The notes under the pieces were generated by a model. It made no database searches, had not been told where the DNA came from, and saw only the letters and a list, made by a program, of their open reading frames with translations. The position numbers were made by a program, and so were the translations under genes. Shown here piece by piece: positions 23,406-29,707 of a DNA stretch of 41,520 bases; positions within the stretch are counted from its first letter, which is position 1; every line of letters starts with the position of its first letter. This DNA comes from Acidobacteriota bacterium (lineage in GTDB: Bacteria > Acidobacteriota > Vicinamibacteria > Vicinamibacterales > UBA2999): positions 1 to 41,520 of the forward strand of contig JACPCS010000137.1 of the NCBI GenBank assembly GCA_016184455.1. The letters are read 5' to 3'.

Positions 23406-24401
23406 ATGAACGGCAATGGTGTGCAGTCGCTGGCCGGCGCGGTGGTTCGACTACCCGCCGGGAGTGACACTGTCGTGCCCGAGGCGAGCGAGGCGTTCGT
23501 CGCGACGCCCGAAGTGGAGAGCGTGGCCGAACGCGCGCTGATGTACCTGCGCGTGGGCTACCCCGTGCACTTTTCGGGACCGGCGGGAACCGGCAAAACC
23601 ACGCTGGCCCTCCACGTCGCCTCGAAGCTGGGACGGCCGGTCGCGCTCATTCACGGTGATGACGAGTTCGGCAGCTCCGATCTGCTCGGCAGTGACCTCG
23701 GATATCGGAAATCAAAGCTGATTGACAATTTCATTCACTCGGTCCTGAAGACAGAGGAAGAAATGAGGACCCTGTGGATGGACAACCGGTTGACCACCGC
23801 CTGCCGCAATGGGGACACGCTCGTCTACGACGAGTTCACCCGCTCGCGCCCGGAGGCGAACAATGCCCTGCTCAGCGTCCTGGGTGAACGCATTCTCAAC
23901 CTGCCGAAGCTCCGTCGCAGCGGCGAAGGGTACCTCGAGGTCCATCCGGAGTTCCGGGCGATCTTCACGTCGAACCCGGAAGAGTACGCCGGGGTCCACA
24001 AGACCCAGGATGCGTTGATGGACCGGCTGATCACGATCAACACGGGCCATTACGACCGGGCCACTGAGATGGCGATCACGATTGCCCGTGCGGGGGTTCC
24101 GGAAGCGGTTGCTGCGGTCGTCGTCGACGTCGTACGGGAACTCAGAGCCATCGGGGTGAACAACCATCGGCCCACCATCCGGGCGTGCATCGCCATCGCG
24201 CGCATCCTCGCCACGAGGGGCCACGAGTGCACGCGGTGGGACGATCCCTTCTTCGGGGCGATCTGCAGGGACGTCCTCAACACTGACACGGCCAAGGTGA
24301 CCCGCCAGGGTGAATCGCTCATGCCCCGAAAGATTGACGAGGTCATTCGCAAGGTGTGCCCGGTCATCCGGACAAAGCGTCTGGGCGGGCGAGTGGGATA
24401 G
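23406..24401 (+). CDS. gvpN: Gas vesicle AAA+ ATPase GvpN
   Basis: MoxR-type AAA+ ATPase needed for gas vesicles to grow to full width. About 331 residues: FVATPEVESVAERALMYLR leads to Walker A HFSGPAGTGKTTL near 55-67, the GvpN hallmark HGDDEFGSSDLLGSDLGYRK near 82-101, Walker B GDTLVYDEFTRSRPE near 136, sensor 1 RAIFTSNPEEYAGVH and the second-region DALMDRLITIN. GGGAGG (23389-23394) is 11 nt from ATG 23406 but only 2 nt from ATG 23397, so I prefer the later start. Gene order N, F, G, S, K, J from here on resembles the Bacillus gvp cluster. Confidence 0.96.
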   Translation: MNGNGVQSLAGAVVRLPAGSDTVVPEASEAFVATPEVESVAERALMYLRVGYPVHFSGPAGTGKTTLALHVASKLGRPVALIHGDDEFGSSDLLGSDLGYRKSKLIDNFIHSVLKTEEEMRTLWMDNRLTTACRNGDTLVYDEFTRSRPEANNALLSVLGERILNLPKLRRSGEGYLEVHPEFRAIFTSNPEEYAGVHKTQDALMDRLITINTGHYDRATEMAITIARAGVPEAVAAVVVDVVRELRAIGVNNHRPTIRACIAIARILATRGHECTRWDDPFFGAICRDVLNTDTAKVTRQGESLMPRKIDEVIRKVCPVIRTKRLGGRVG

Positions 24402-24404
24402 CCG

Positions 24405-24716
24405 ATGTCACATCCACGAAAGAGCATGCGAGACATCAAGACCCTGGCCGGCCGCGTCGACCGTATCGCCAACCCATATATGGCGTACATGCAGATCACC
24501 TGCCTGGAGATGGAGAAGGCGCGCAAGGGGCGGGAAAAGGAGAGCGCGCTCCAGCGCGCGCGGAACATCGACGCGCGCTTGAGCGACATCGAGCGGGAGA
24601 AGGCGATTCTGCTCAACGCGCTCGCCGAGCGCGGCGCCGCTCCAGCTCCACCAGGGGCTCCTGGTCGCCAGCCACATGCCGCTGGGAACGGGGGCGGCCT
24701 CAAGGTTCGTTACTGA
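24405..24716 (+). CDS. Unrecognised small helical protein of the gvp locus
   Basis: 103 residues, no known family recognised. Residues 8-75 read as continuous helix (MRDIKTLAGRVDRIANPYMA, LEMEKARKGREKESALQRAR, LSDIEREKAILLNALAERG) with a heptad-like pattern, followed by a Gly/Pro/Ala-rich tail. It starts 3 nt after the gvpN stop and is followed by a zinc-ribbon gene and gvpF, so co-expression with the assembly genes is nearly certain. A role as a small vesicle-associated or adaptor protein is inference. Confidence 0.7.
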   Translation: MSHPRKSMRDIKTLAGRVDRIANPYMAYMQITCLEMEKARKGREKESALQRARNIDARLSDIEREKAILLNALAERGAAPAPPGAPGRQPHAAGNGGGLKVRY

Positions 24717-24726
24717 AGCGGGACCC

Positions 24727-24942
24727 ATGAAGATCATTTGTTTGTCCTGCGGGCACAAGATCGATTTGGGGGACGCCTATGACGATTACGCCGGGCACGT
24801 CAAGTGCGTCACGTGCGGCGGTATGCTCGACATCAAAACGGAAGCAGGCGGCCTGAAGGCCGTGACGGTCACGCGGGAGCGACCCGCGGAGCCACCGATG
24901 GCGCCGGCGGCGGGGCTGGACCCGGCCGCCGCGGAGAAGTGA
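24727..24942 (+). CDS. Small zinc-ribbon protein
   Basis: 71 residues. MKIICLSCGHKIDLGDAYDD followed by VKCVTCGGMLDIK has two CxxC knuckles 22 residues apart, the pattern of a rubredoxin-like or DksA-type zinc ribbon. The tail is Pro/Ala-rich. The frame is open upstream to 24676, but the zinc ribbon begins at ATG 24727, 10 nt after the preceding gene. The stop is 3 nt before gvpF. Possibly a regulatory or assembly adaptor; unproven. Confidence 0.75.
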   Translation: MKIICLSCGHKIDLGDAYDDYAGHVKCVTCGGMLDIKTEAGGLKAVTVTRERPAEPPMAPAAGLDPAAAEK

Positions 24943-24945
24943 GGC

Positions 24946-25746
24946 ATGGTGGACGAGCACCCGGAGCGCAACGGCAAGCTGTATCTGTACGCGATTGTTT
25001 CAGGCCTCGAGCGTGCGATGCTCGGTTCAGTAGGCCTGGCCGGCGGCCGTGTGTACGCCATCACCACTGGTCGCGCGACCGCCATCGTGAGTCGCATCTC
25101 CGAGACGTTGCGACCGGAGCGCCGGCATCTGGCCGCGCATCACGATGTCCTCAAACGCCTGATGGCGGAGAGCGACGCCGTCCTCCCGGTGGCATTCGGG
25201 ACCGCGACGGAGGGAAGCACAGCCGTGCGCCAGATCCTCTCGCGCAACCAGAAGGACGTGCTGCACGCCCTTCGTCGCCTGGCGGGCCGGGTGGAAATGG
25301 GGCTCAGAGTCACGTGGAATGTCCCCAACATCTTCGAGTACTTCGTTGCCACCCATCCCGAACTGCGCGCCGCACGCGACCGATTCTTTGCCGGCGGGCG
25401 AGAACCGTCGCAAGACGAGAAGATCGAAGTGGGGCGGATGTTCGATCGCCTCCTCGTCGAGGATCGCGACAGGCACGCCGAACGCGTCGAGGAGAGCCTC
25501 GCGTCGTGCTGCGTGGAGGTCAAGCGCCTGAAGCCGCGCCAGGAGCGGGAGGTCGTCAACATGGCCTGTCTCGTCGCACGCGAGCGGCAGGAGGAGTTCG
25601 AGAGGGCCGTCTTCAAGGCCGCCCAAGGCTTCGACAACGGCTACGCGTTCGACTACAGCGGTCCTTGGCCGGCCCACAACTTCGTCGAGATCGCTCTGGA
25701 CCTTGGACCGCTATACGGCTCCAAACGCGAATCATGTACTCGGTGA
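24946..25746 (+). CDS. gvpF: Gas vesicle protein GvpF, with altered C terminus
   Basis: Assembly protein of the GvpF/GvpL family, 266 residues. Family landmarks: GKLYLYAIVSGLE, ERRHLAAHHDVLKRLMAES, VLPVAFGTATEG, the GvpF-type GRVEMGLRVTWNVPNIFEYF near 106-125, HPELRAARDRFFAGG, NMACLVARERQEEFERAV and YAFDYSGPWPAHNFVEIAL. Relatives end shortly after the last motif; here about 14 further residues (GPLYGSKRESCTR) are encoded by one arm and the loop of a 17-bp inverted repeat, which seems to have displaced the native stop. GTGAGG precedes the ATG. It leads into gvpG after a 144-bp gap full of hairpins. Confidence 0.9.
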   Translation: MVDEHPERNGKLYLYAIVSGLERAMLGSVGLAGGRVYAITTGRATAIVSRISETLRPERRHLAAHHDVLKRLMAESDAVLPVAFGTATEGSTAVRQILSRNQKDVLHALRRLAGRVEMGLRVTWNVPNIFEYFVATHPELRAARDRFFAGGREPSQDEKIEVGRMFDRLLVEDRDRHAERVEESLASCCVEVKRLKPRQEREVVNMACLVARERQEEFERAVFKAAQGFDNGYAFDYSGPWPAHNFVEIALDLGPLYGSKRESCTR

Positions 25747-25764
25747 AGAGCCGTATAGCGGTCC
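25705..25764. repeat. 17-bp perfect inverted repeat across the gvpF stop
   Basis: GGACCGCTATACGGCTC (25705-25721) and GAGCCGTATAGCGGTCC (25748-25764) are exact complements separated by 26 nt. The left arm and loop encode the last residues of gvpF. The size resembles a small palindromic insertion element. Confidence 0.85.
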
Positions 25765-25766
25765 TA

Positions 25767-25783
25767 GGCGCGCAGAGCGCGCC
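25767..25783. repeat. 7-bp hairpin, second of the series
   Basis: GGCGCGC, AGA, GCGCGCC: a perfect stem on a 3-nt loop, starting 2 nt after the 17-bp inverted repeat. Confidence 0.75.
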
Positions 25784-25798
25784 AAAGAGATGCTGGCC

Positions 25799-25852
25799 AA
25801 CCAGCCAAGGGGATTCGGCTGGGGATATTGAGGGGAAGCCCCTTGGCTGGTT
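25799..25852. repeat. Repeat family copy B as a 14-bp inverted repeat
   Basis: AACCAGCCAAGGGG (25799-25812) pairs perfectly with CCCCTTGGCTGGTT (25839-25852). The minus-strand reading of 25852-25821 matches the repeat at 12779-12810 over about 32 bp with few differences, so this is the same family in opposite orientation, with a second partial copy forming the other arm. Confidence 0.75.
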
Positions 25853-25865
25853 CTGCGCGGCAGCG

Positions 25866-25883
25866 CACGCGGGCTCGCGCGTG
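25866..25883 (+). promoter_or_regulatory. Hairpin overlapping the gvpG ribosome-binding site
   Basis: CACGCG (25866-25871) pairs with CGCGTG (25878-25883). The right arm borders the GAGG element ahead of the gvpG GTG at 25891, so folding could limit translation of gvpG. Confidence 0.4.
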
Positions 25884-25890
25884 AGGTAAC

Positions 25891-26145
25891 GTGCTGCTCG
25901 TCGACACGCTCCTGTTAGCGCCACTGCGTGGGCTCGTATGGATCGCCGAGCGGGTCCACGAGGCGGCGCGCGAGGAAATGGCTGGCGAGGCAGAGGCGAT
26001 CACCGCGGAGCTGCAGCGCCTATATCTATTGTTGGAGTCCGGACAGATCGCCGAGACCGATTTCGACGCGCGTGAGCGCGAGCTTCTCGATCGGCTCGAG
26101 GCGCTAGAACAACGAGAGGGGGGACATGACGACACCATCGAGTGA
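25891..26145 (+). CDS. gvpG: Gas vesicle protein GvpG
   Basis: Small helical accessory protein, 84 residues. The opening LLLAPLRGLVWIAERVHEAA and the following EAEAITAELQRLYLLLESGQ, IAETDFDARERELLDRLEAL are the full GvpG pattern, including the conserved GQI.E.(E/D)F segment. It starts with GTG and is preceded by the hairpin series described above. It overlaps gvpS by 20 bp. GvpG is one of the conserved accessory proteins required for vesicle formation and interacts with other accessory Gvp proteins. Confidence 0.95.
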   Translation: MLLVDTLLLAPLRGLVWIAERVHEAAREEMAGEAEAITAELQRLYLLLESGQIAETDFDARERELLDRLEALEQREGGHDDTIE

Positions 26146-26386
26146 GTCCGCGCGCGCCCCTGATGTCCACGATCGCGTGTCGCTGTGCGACGTGCTCGAC
26201 CGGGTGTTGAACACAGGGGTCGTCGCGGCCGGCGACGTCGTCATTTCTGTCGCTGACATCGACCTGATCTACCTGGGACTGCAGGCCGTGCTGACGTCGA
26301 TCGAGACAGGCAGACGAGCCGACGCACTGTCCGCTCCGACAGTAGGTCGGACCGGGACGGTCGAGGAAGCAGCCAATGCATCGTGA
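26126..26386 (+). CDS. gvpS: Minor gas vesicle protein, GvpS/GvpM type
   Basis: GvpA-related minor protein of 86 residues. The core VSLCDVLDRVLNTGVVAAGD, VVISVADIDLIYLGLQAVLT matches GvpS/GvpM, where GDV.ISVA..DL.YL replaces the GvpA core. It lacks the VETYLKYAE helix of true GvpA and has a polar tail. GAGGGGGG precedes ATG 26126. Position between gvpG and gvpK agrees with the Bacillus order (S before K and J). Thought to act in nucleation or at the vesicle tips. Confidence 0.88.
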   Translation: MTTPSSESARAPDVHDRVSLCDVLDRVLNTGVVAAGDVVISVADIDLIYLGLQAVLTSIETGRRADALSAPTVGRTGTVEEAANAS

Positions 26387-26708
26387 ACCAGAGGGCTCGA
26401 TCCTGGCTGGTCCAAGAGTGCTGTCCGATGGTGGCCCCACACGCCCTGGCCGGCTCAACCTTCCGTCAGACGGCGCCAAGAACGGACTGGCGCAGCTCGT
26501 ACTGGCCCTCGTCAAGCTGCTCCATGAGCTGCTGGAACGACAGGCAATCCGCCGCATGGAGAGCGGATCACTGACCGAGGCCCAAATCGAACGACTTGGG
26601 GTTGCGCTGATGAAACAAGCCGAGGAACTGAACCGGCTCAGAGAGGCCTTCAACCTGGACGAGGAGGACCTCGACATCGACCTGGGCCCACTCGGCTCCC
26701 TGTCCTGA
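26376..26708 (+). CDS. gvpK: Gas vesicle protein GvpK
   Basis: Accessory protein, 110 residues. After a variable N terminus (MHREPEGSILAGPRVLSDGG) comes the GvpK core: GLAQLVLALVKLLHELLERQ, AIRRMESGSLTEAQIERLG and ALMKQAEELNRLREAFNLDEEDLDIDLGPLG cut short at the end. All conserved blocks are present. It overlaps gvpS by 11 bp and is followed 22 bp later by gvpJ. Confidence 0.96.
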   Translation: MHREPEGSILAGPRVLSDGGPTRPGRLNLPSDGAKNGLAQLVLALVKLLHELLERQAIRRMESGSLTEAQIERLGVALMKQAEELNRLREAFNLDEEDLDIDLGPLGSLS

Positions 26709-26730
26709 CCTTGGCCCAGAGGACTCAGAT

Positions 26731-27093
26731 ATGAGTGCACAACGCGCGGTCGTGCAATCCATGCAATCGGCCACGCTCGCGGACCTTCTGGAGCGCGTCC
26801 TGGACAAGGGTATCGTGATCGCCGGGGACATCCGGGTCCGGTTGGTCGAAGTCGAGCTATTGACGGTGCAGATTCGTCTCGTTATCTGTTCCGTGGACAA
26901 GGCCAAGGAGATGGGGTTGGATTGGTGGGTCAACAACCCGCTCTTCCGGGGCGCAACGCAGCCGCAGTTGGGGGACACGCGCCCGCGTGAACTGGACACG
27001 CCAGCAGCGGCGCCGCACAGGTCTGCCCGCGAGACTCATGAAATGAGCGAGGGTCTCCAGCCGGTGCCTCGTGATCACGGCGGGGCAACCTGA
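26731..27093 (+). CDS. gvpJ: Minor gas vesicle protein GvpJ
   Basis: GvpA-related minor protein, 120 residues. SATLADLLERVLDKGIVIAG, DIRVRLVEVELLTVQIRLVI and the diagnostic CSVDKAKEMGLDWW after the core identify GvpJ. A polar, Pro-rich C-terminal extension of about 45 residues follows, as in other GvpJ proteins. It is the last recognisable gvp gene of the locus; signalling genes follow. Confidence 0.94.
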   Translation: MSAQRAVVQSMQSATLADLLERVLDKGIVIAGDIRVRLVEVELLTVQIRLVICSVDKAKEMGLDWWVNNPLFRGATQPQLGDTRPRELDTPAAAPHRSARETHEMSEGLQPVPRDHGGAT

Positions 27094-27202
27094 AGCGCGC
27101 GAACGCTGCAACACTCCAGCCGTGGCCTGGTTGGTCTTGCTTGCGGTCCACAAACGACGGCCGGGATCTCGTAGTTCCAGGCTCGCTAGCGGGATCTTAA
27201 TC

Positions 27203-28654
27203 GTGAATCCACTCCTTGACGCTGAACGGGTCTGGTCGACCGGGGCCGATCGGGAAGGCACGCCGCGGAAAATCCTGATCGTGGACGACGAGGAGGACGT
27301 GCGGTGGCTTCTGGCCACCATGTTGAGGAAGTATGGATTCGAGCCGGTGACGGCTCGCAACGGACAGGAGTCCCTGGAGCAACTCGAGGCCACGAGCCCG
27401 GCCGTGATCCTCATGGATGTTCGAATGCCCGTGCTGGATGGGGTTGCGGCGCTGAAGAAAATCAGGGCTGACCACCAAGATGTCCCGATCGTCATGCTCA
27501 CCGCGTACGGGGATATTGACTCGGCGGTGGAAGCGATGAAGATCGGCGCTGACGATTACGTGACCAAGCCGTTTGACAACGCCCGCATCGTCCGCGCGGT
27601 GTTCGGGGCCCTGGAGCGACGGGCAGTAGAGGAGGGGCAGAGGGAGTCGGAGGCCAGATTCCGCTCCCTGGCCGAGACCGTCACCGACGGTATGATCTCT
27701 TCGGATAGCCGCGGGACGATTGTCTCGTGGAACCGAGCGGCCCAATTGATGTTTGGGTACACGGAAGAAGAAGCATTGGGCAAGTCCCTGACCTGCTTGA
27801 TGCCCGAGCGGTACCGGGCACCGCACCAGGCAGCGCTGGAACGCCTCAGGTCTACGGGTCAGCAGCGTGTCAAAGGAGGGATTGTCGAGCTCCATGGTCT
27901 CAGGAAAGACGGTACCGAGTTTCCGGTCGAGATCTCCCTTCCATATGGCGCGTGGAAGAATGGGAACGAAACGTTTTACTCCGCCATCATCCGCGACGCG
28001 ACGGTGCGCAAGAGCCTCGAGGAGCAGCTTCACCACTCGCAAAAAATGGACGCCCTCGGGCGACTGGCCGCTGGGATCGGCCACGATTTCAACAACCTGC
28101 TCACCGCCATCCTGGGCTACAGCGACCTGACGCTCGACCGGGTCCGGGATCGCCCTGACATCGCGGCCGACATTGAGGAAATCAAGAAGGCGGGCGAACG
28201 GGCTAGGCGCCTCATACAGCAGTTGCTTGCGTTCAGTCGGAAGCGGACGTTGGTAGCGCAGGTCTTGGATCTCAATCGGGTAGCGGGCGATCTTGAAAAA
28301 ATGCTCCGCCACATCATCGGCGAGGACATCCGCCTCGATCTGGTCGCAGCGCCGTCCCTGGGACACACGAAAGCTGACCCGGGCCAGGTGGAGGAACTGC
28401 TGATGAACCTGGTGGTCAACGCGCGCGACGCCATGCCGCAAGGCGGCACGCTCACGATCGCGACCGCGAATGTGGTTCTCGACTCGGAGTTTGCCCGTCG
28501 GTACGTCGGGGCTGCGCCCGGCCGCTACGTCTCGTTGACTGTCCAGGACACCGGCTGTGGGATGACGCCGGACGTGCTCGCCCACATCTTCGAGCCGTTC
28601 TTCACGACCAAAAGAATGGCGGCTACGTCACGGTCGAGAGCACACCCGGCGTAG
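27203..28654 (+). pseudogene. Hybrid sensor kinase truncated by deletion and frameshift
   Basis: N-terminal part of a receiver-PAS-HisKA-HATPase protein. It has a receiver (KILIVDDEEDVRWLL, acceptor Asp near 72, YVTKPFDN), a PAS domain (TVTDGMISSDSRGTIVSWNR), an H box with LAAGIGHDFNNLLTAILGYS (His near 294), the N box LLMNLVVNARDAMPQGG and G1 DTGCGMTPD. After IFEPFFTTK the frame breaks: the GKGTGLGLS segment (G2 box) is missing, and the expected continuation NGGYVTVESTPGVG is found at 28615 in another frame. So the ATP lid is lost and the protein ends in an unrelated tail. GTG 27203 is a likely start; GTG 27071 would overlap gvpJ. Confidence 0.85.
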
Positions 28655-28662
28655 GAACGACC

Positions 28663-29121
28663 GTGACGACGTACTGGCCGACGGTCGAAGACCCGGTCGA
28701 CTCCGCCAGGGTGGGGGCGTGCTCTGTGAGCACGCTGAAGGGGACGGAGACGATTCTCCTTGTCGATGATGACACTGGCGTCCGCGAGCTCATCCGAAGG
28801 GTGCTCGAAGGGCACGGCTACAAGGTCTTGCAGGCGCGGGACGTCGGCGACGCGATCGCGATTGAGGAAACCCATCGCGAGCCGATCCACTTGCTCTTGA
28901 GCGACATCATCATGCCCGGGCTGAGCGGCCCCGATCTGGCGCAACGCATCGTTCGACGCCGGCCAATGATCGAGGTGCTCTTCGTGTCGGGATATGCAAG
29001 CGGCGAGGCCATCGGCTCGACCAGTCAGAGCGTCGCCGTTCTCCAGAAGCCGTTCACGCCCGAAACGCTCGCGACGAAGGTGCGCGAACGCTTGGACCAT
29101 CAAGGTGGCCAAAGGGGATGA
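28663..29121 (+). CDS. Separated C-terminal receiver of the broken hybrid kinase
   Basis: The frame from 28615 continues the kinase C terminus (YVTVESTPGVGTTVTTYWP) and then a receiver: TILLVDDDTGVRELIRRVLE, LLLSDIIMPGLSG with the acceptor Asp, VLFVSGYASGE and VLQKPFTPE. The layout equals that of the intact hybrid kinase at 29708. If translated alone, probably from GTG 28663, it would be a free-standing receiver of 152 residues with all key residues. More likely it is the second half of a gene split by the upstream deletion. Confidence 0.75.
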   Translation: MTTYWPTVEDPVDSARVGACSVSTLKGTETILLVDDDTGVRELIRRVLEGHGYKVLQARDVGDAIAIEETHREPIHLLLSDIIMPGLSGPDLAQRIVRRRPMIEVLFVSGYASGEAIGSTSQSVAVLQKPFTPETLATKVRERLDHQGGQRG

Positions 29122-29152
29122 GCATCGACCTCTCTGCGAAGAGCCGCCAATC

Positions 29153-29569
29153 ATGATGGAACATCACTTCACCCAGCGTGATGCCGGCGTACGCAATGCC
29201 TCGATTTTGATCGTCGAGGATGATTACGGCGCTGGGGAGGGCTTCGAGCACATACTGAAGGCTGAAGGCTACGACGTCCGTGTGACTCTCGATGCGGAAT
29301 CGGCTCTGGTGGAAATCGAGCGCGCGGTGCCGGCCGCAGTCCTCCTGGATTTGCACCTCCCGACCACTAATGGGTTGGAGTTCTTGCGTCGGCTACGAGC
29401 CACCTCTCGGCACGCCCACATTCCGGTCGCCGTCGTGACAGGCGACTACCTTGTGGACGAGCGGGTCGCACGCGAGCTTCAGGTGTTGGGTGCGCAGATG
29501 TGCTTGAAGCCGCTCTGGGAGGAGGATCTGATTCGAATCGTGCGTGACCTCCTCCCGGCACGTAGGTAG
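29153..29569 (+). CDS. Single-domain response regulator (VTGDY type)
   Basis: Receiver of about 138 residues: SILIVEDDYGAGEGFEHIL, VLLDLHLPTTNG with the acceptor Asp, VAVVTGDYLVDE and LKPLWEEDLI with the conserved Lys. Start ATG 29153 or 29156; the ribosome-binding site is weak. It is unusually close to the receiver beside hemE (9918-10340), including the uncommon VTGDYxxDE and KPLWxEEL blocks, so the two are paralogues or partners in the same pathway. Confidence 0.88.
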   Translation: MMEHHFTQRDAGVRNASILIVEDDYGAGEGFEHILKAEGYDVRVTLDAESALVEIERAVPAAVLLDLHLPTTNGLEFLRRLRATSRHAHIPVAVVTGDYLVDERVARELQVLGAQMCLKPLWEEDLIRIVRDLLPARR

Positions 29570-29707
29570 GTATTCAACGGCGTGGAACATCCCTCGAACG
29601 GTCATGACGACCCATATTGACCGTGCTGGCGGCGCGTGGCGCCGACGACAAGAATGGGTTGGGGCGGCAGCTCGAGAAGCAGCATGCGAAATGGTCACCC
29701 TGGGGGC
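29570..29707 (+). other. Short spacer with inverted repeat before the hybrid kinase
   Basis: The spacer holds CGGTCA and TGACCG as a 6-bp inverted repeat with 13 nt between (about 29598-29622). No -35/-10 or sigma-54 match stands out. It could carry a regulator site. Confidence 0.3.
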
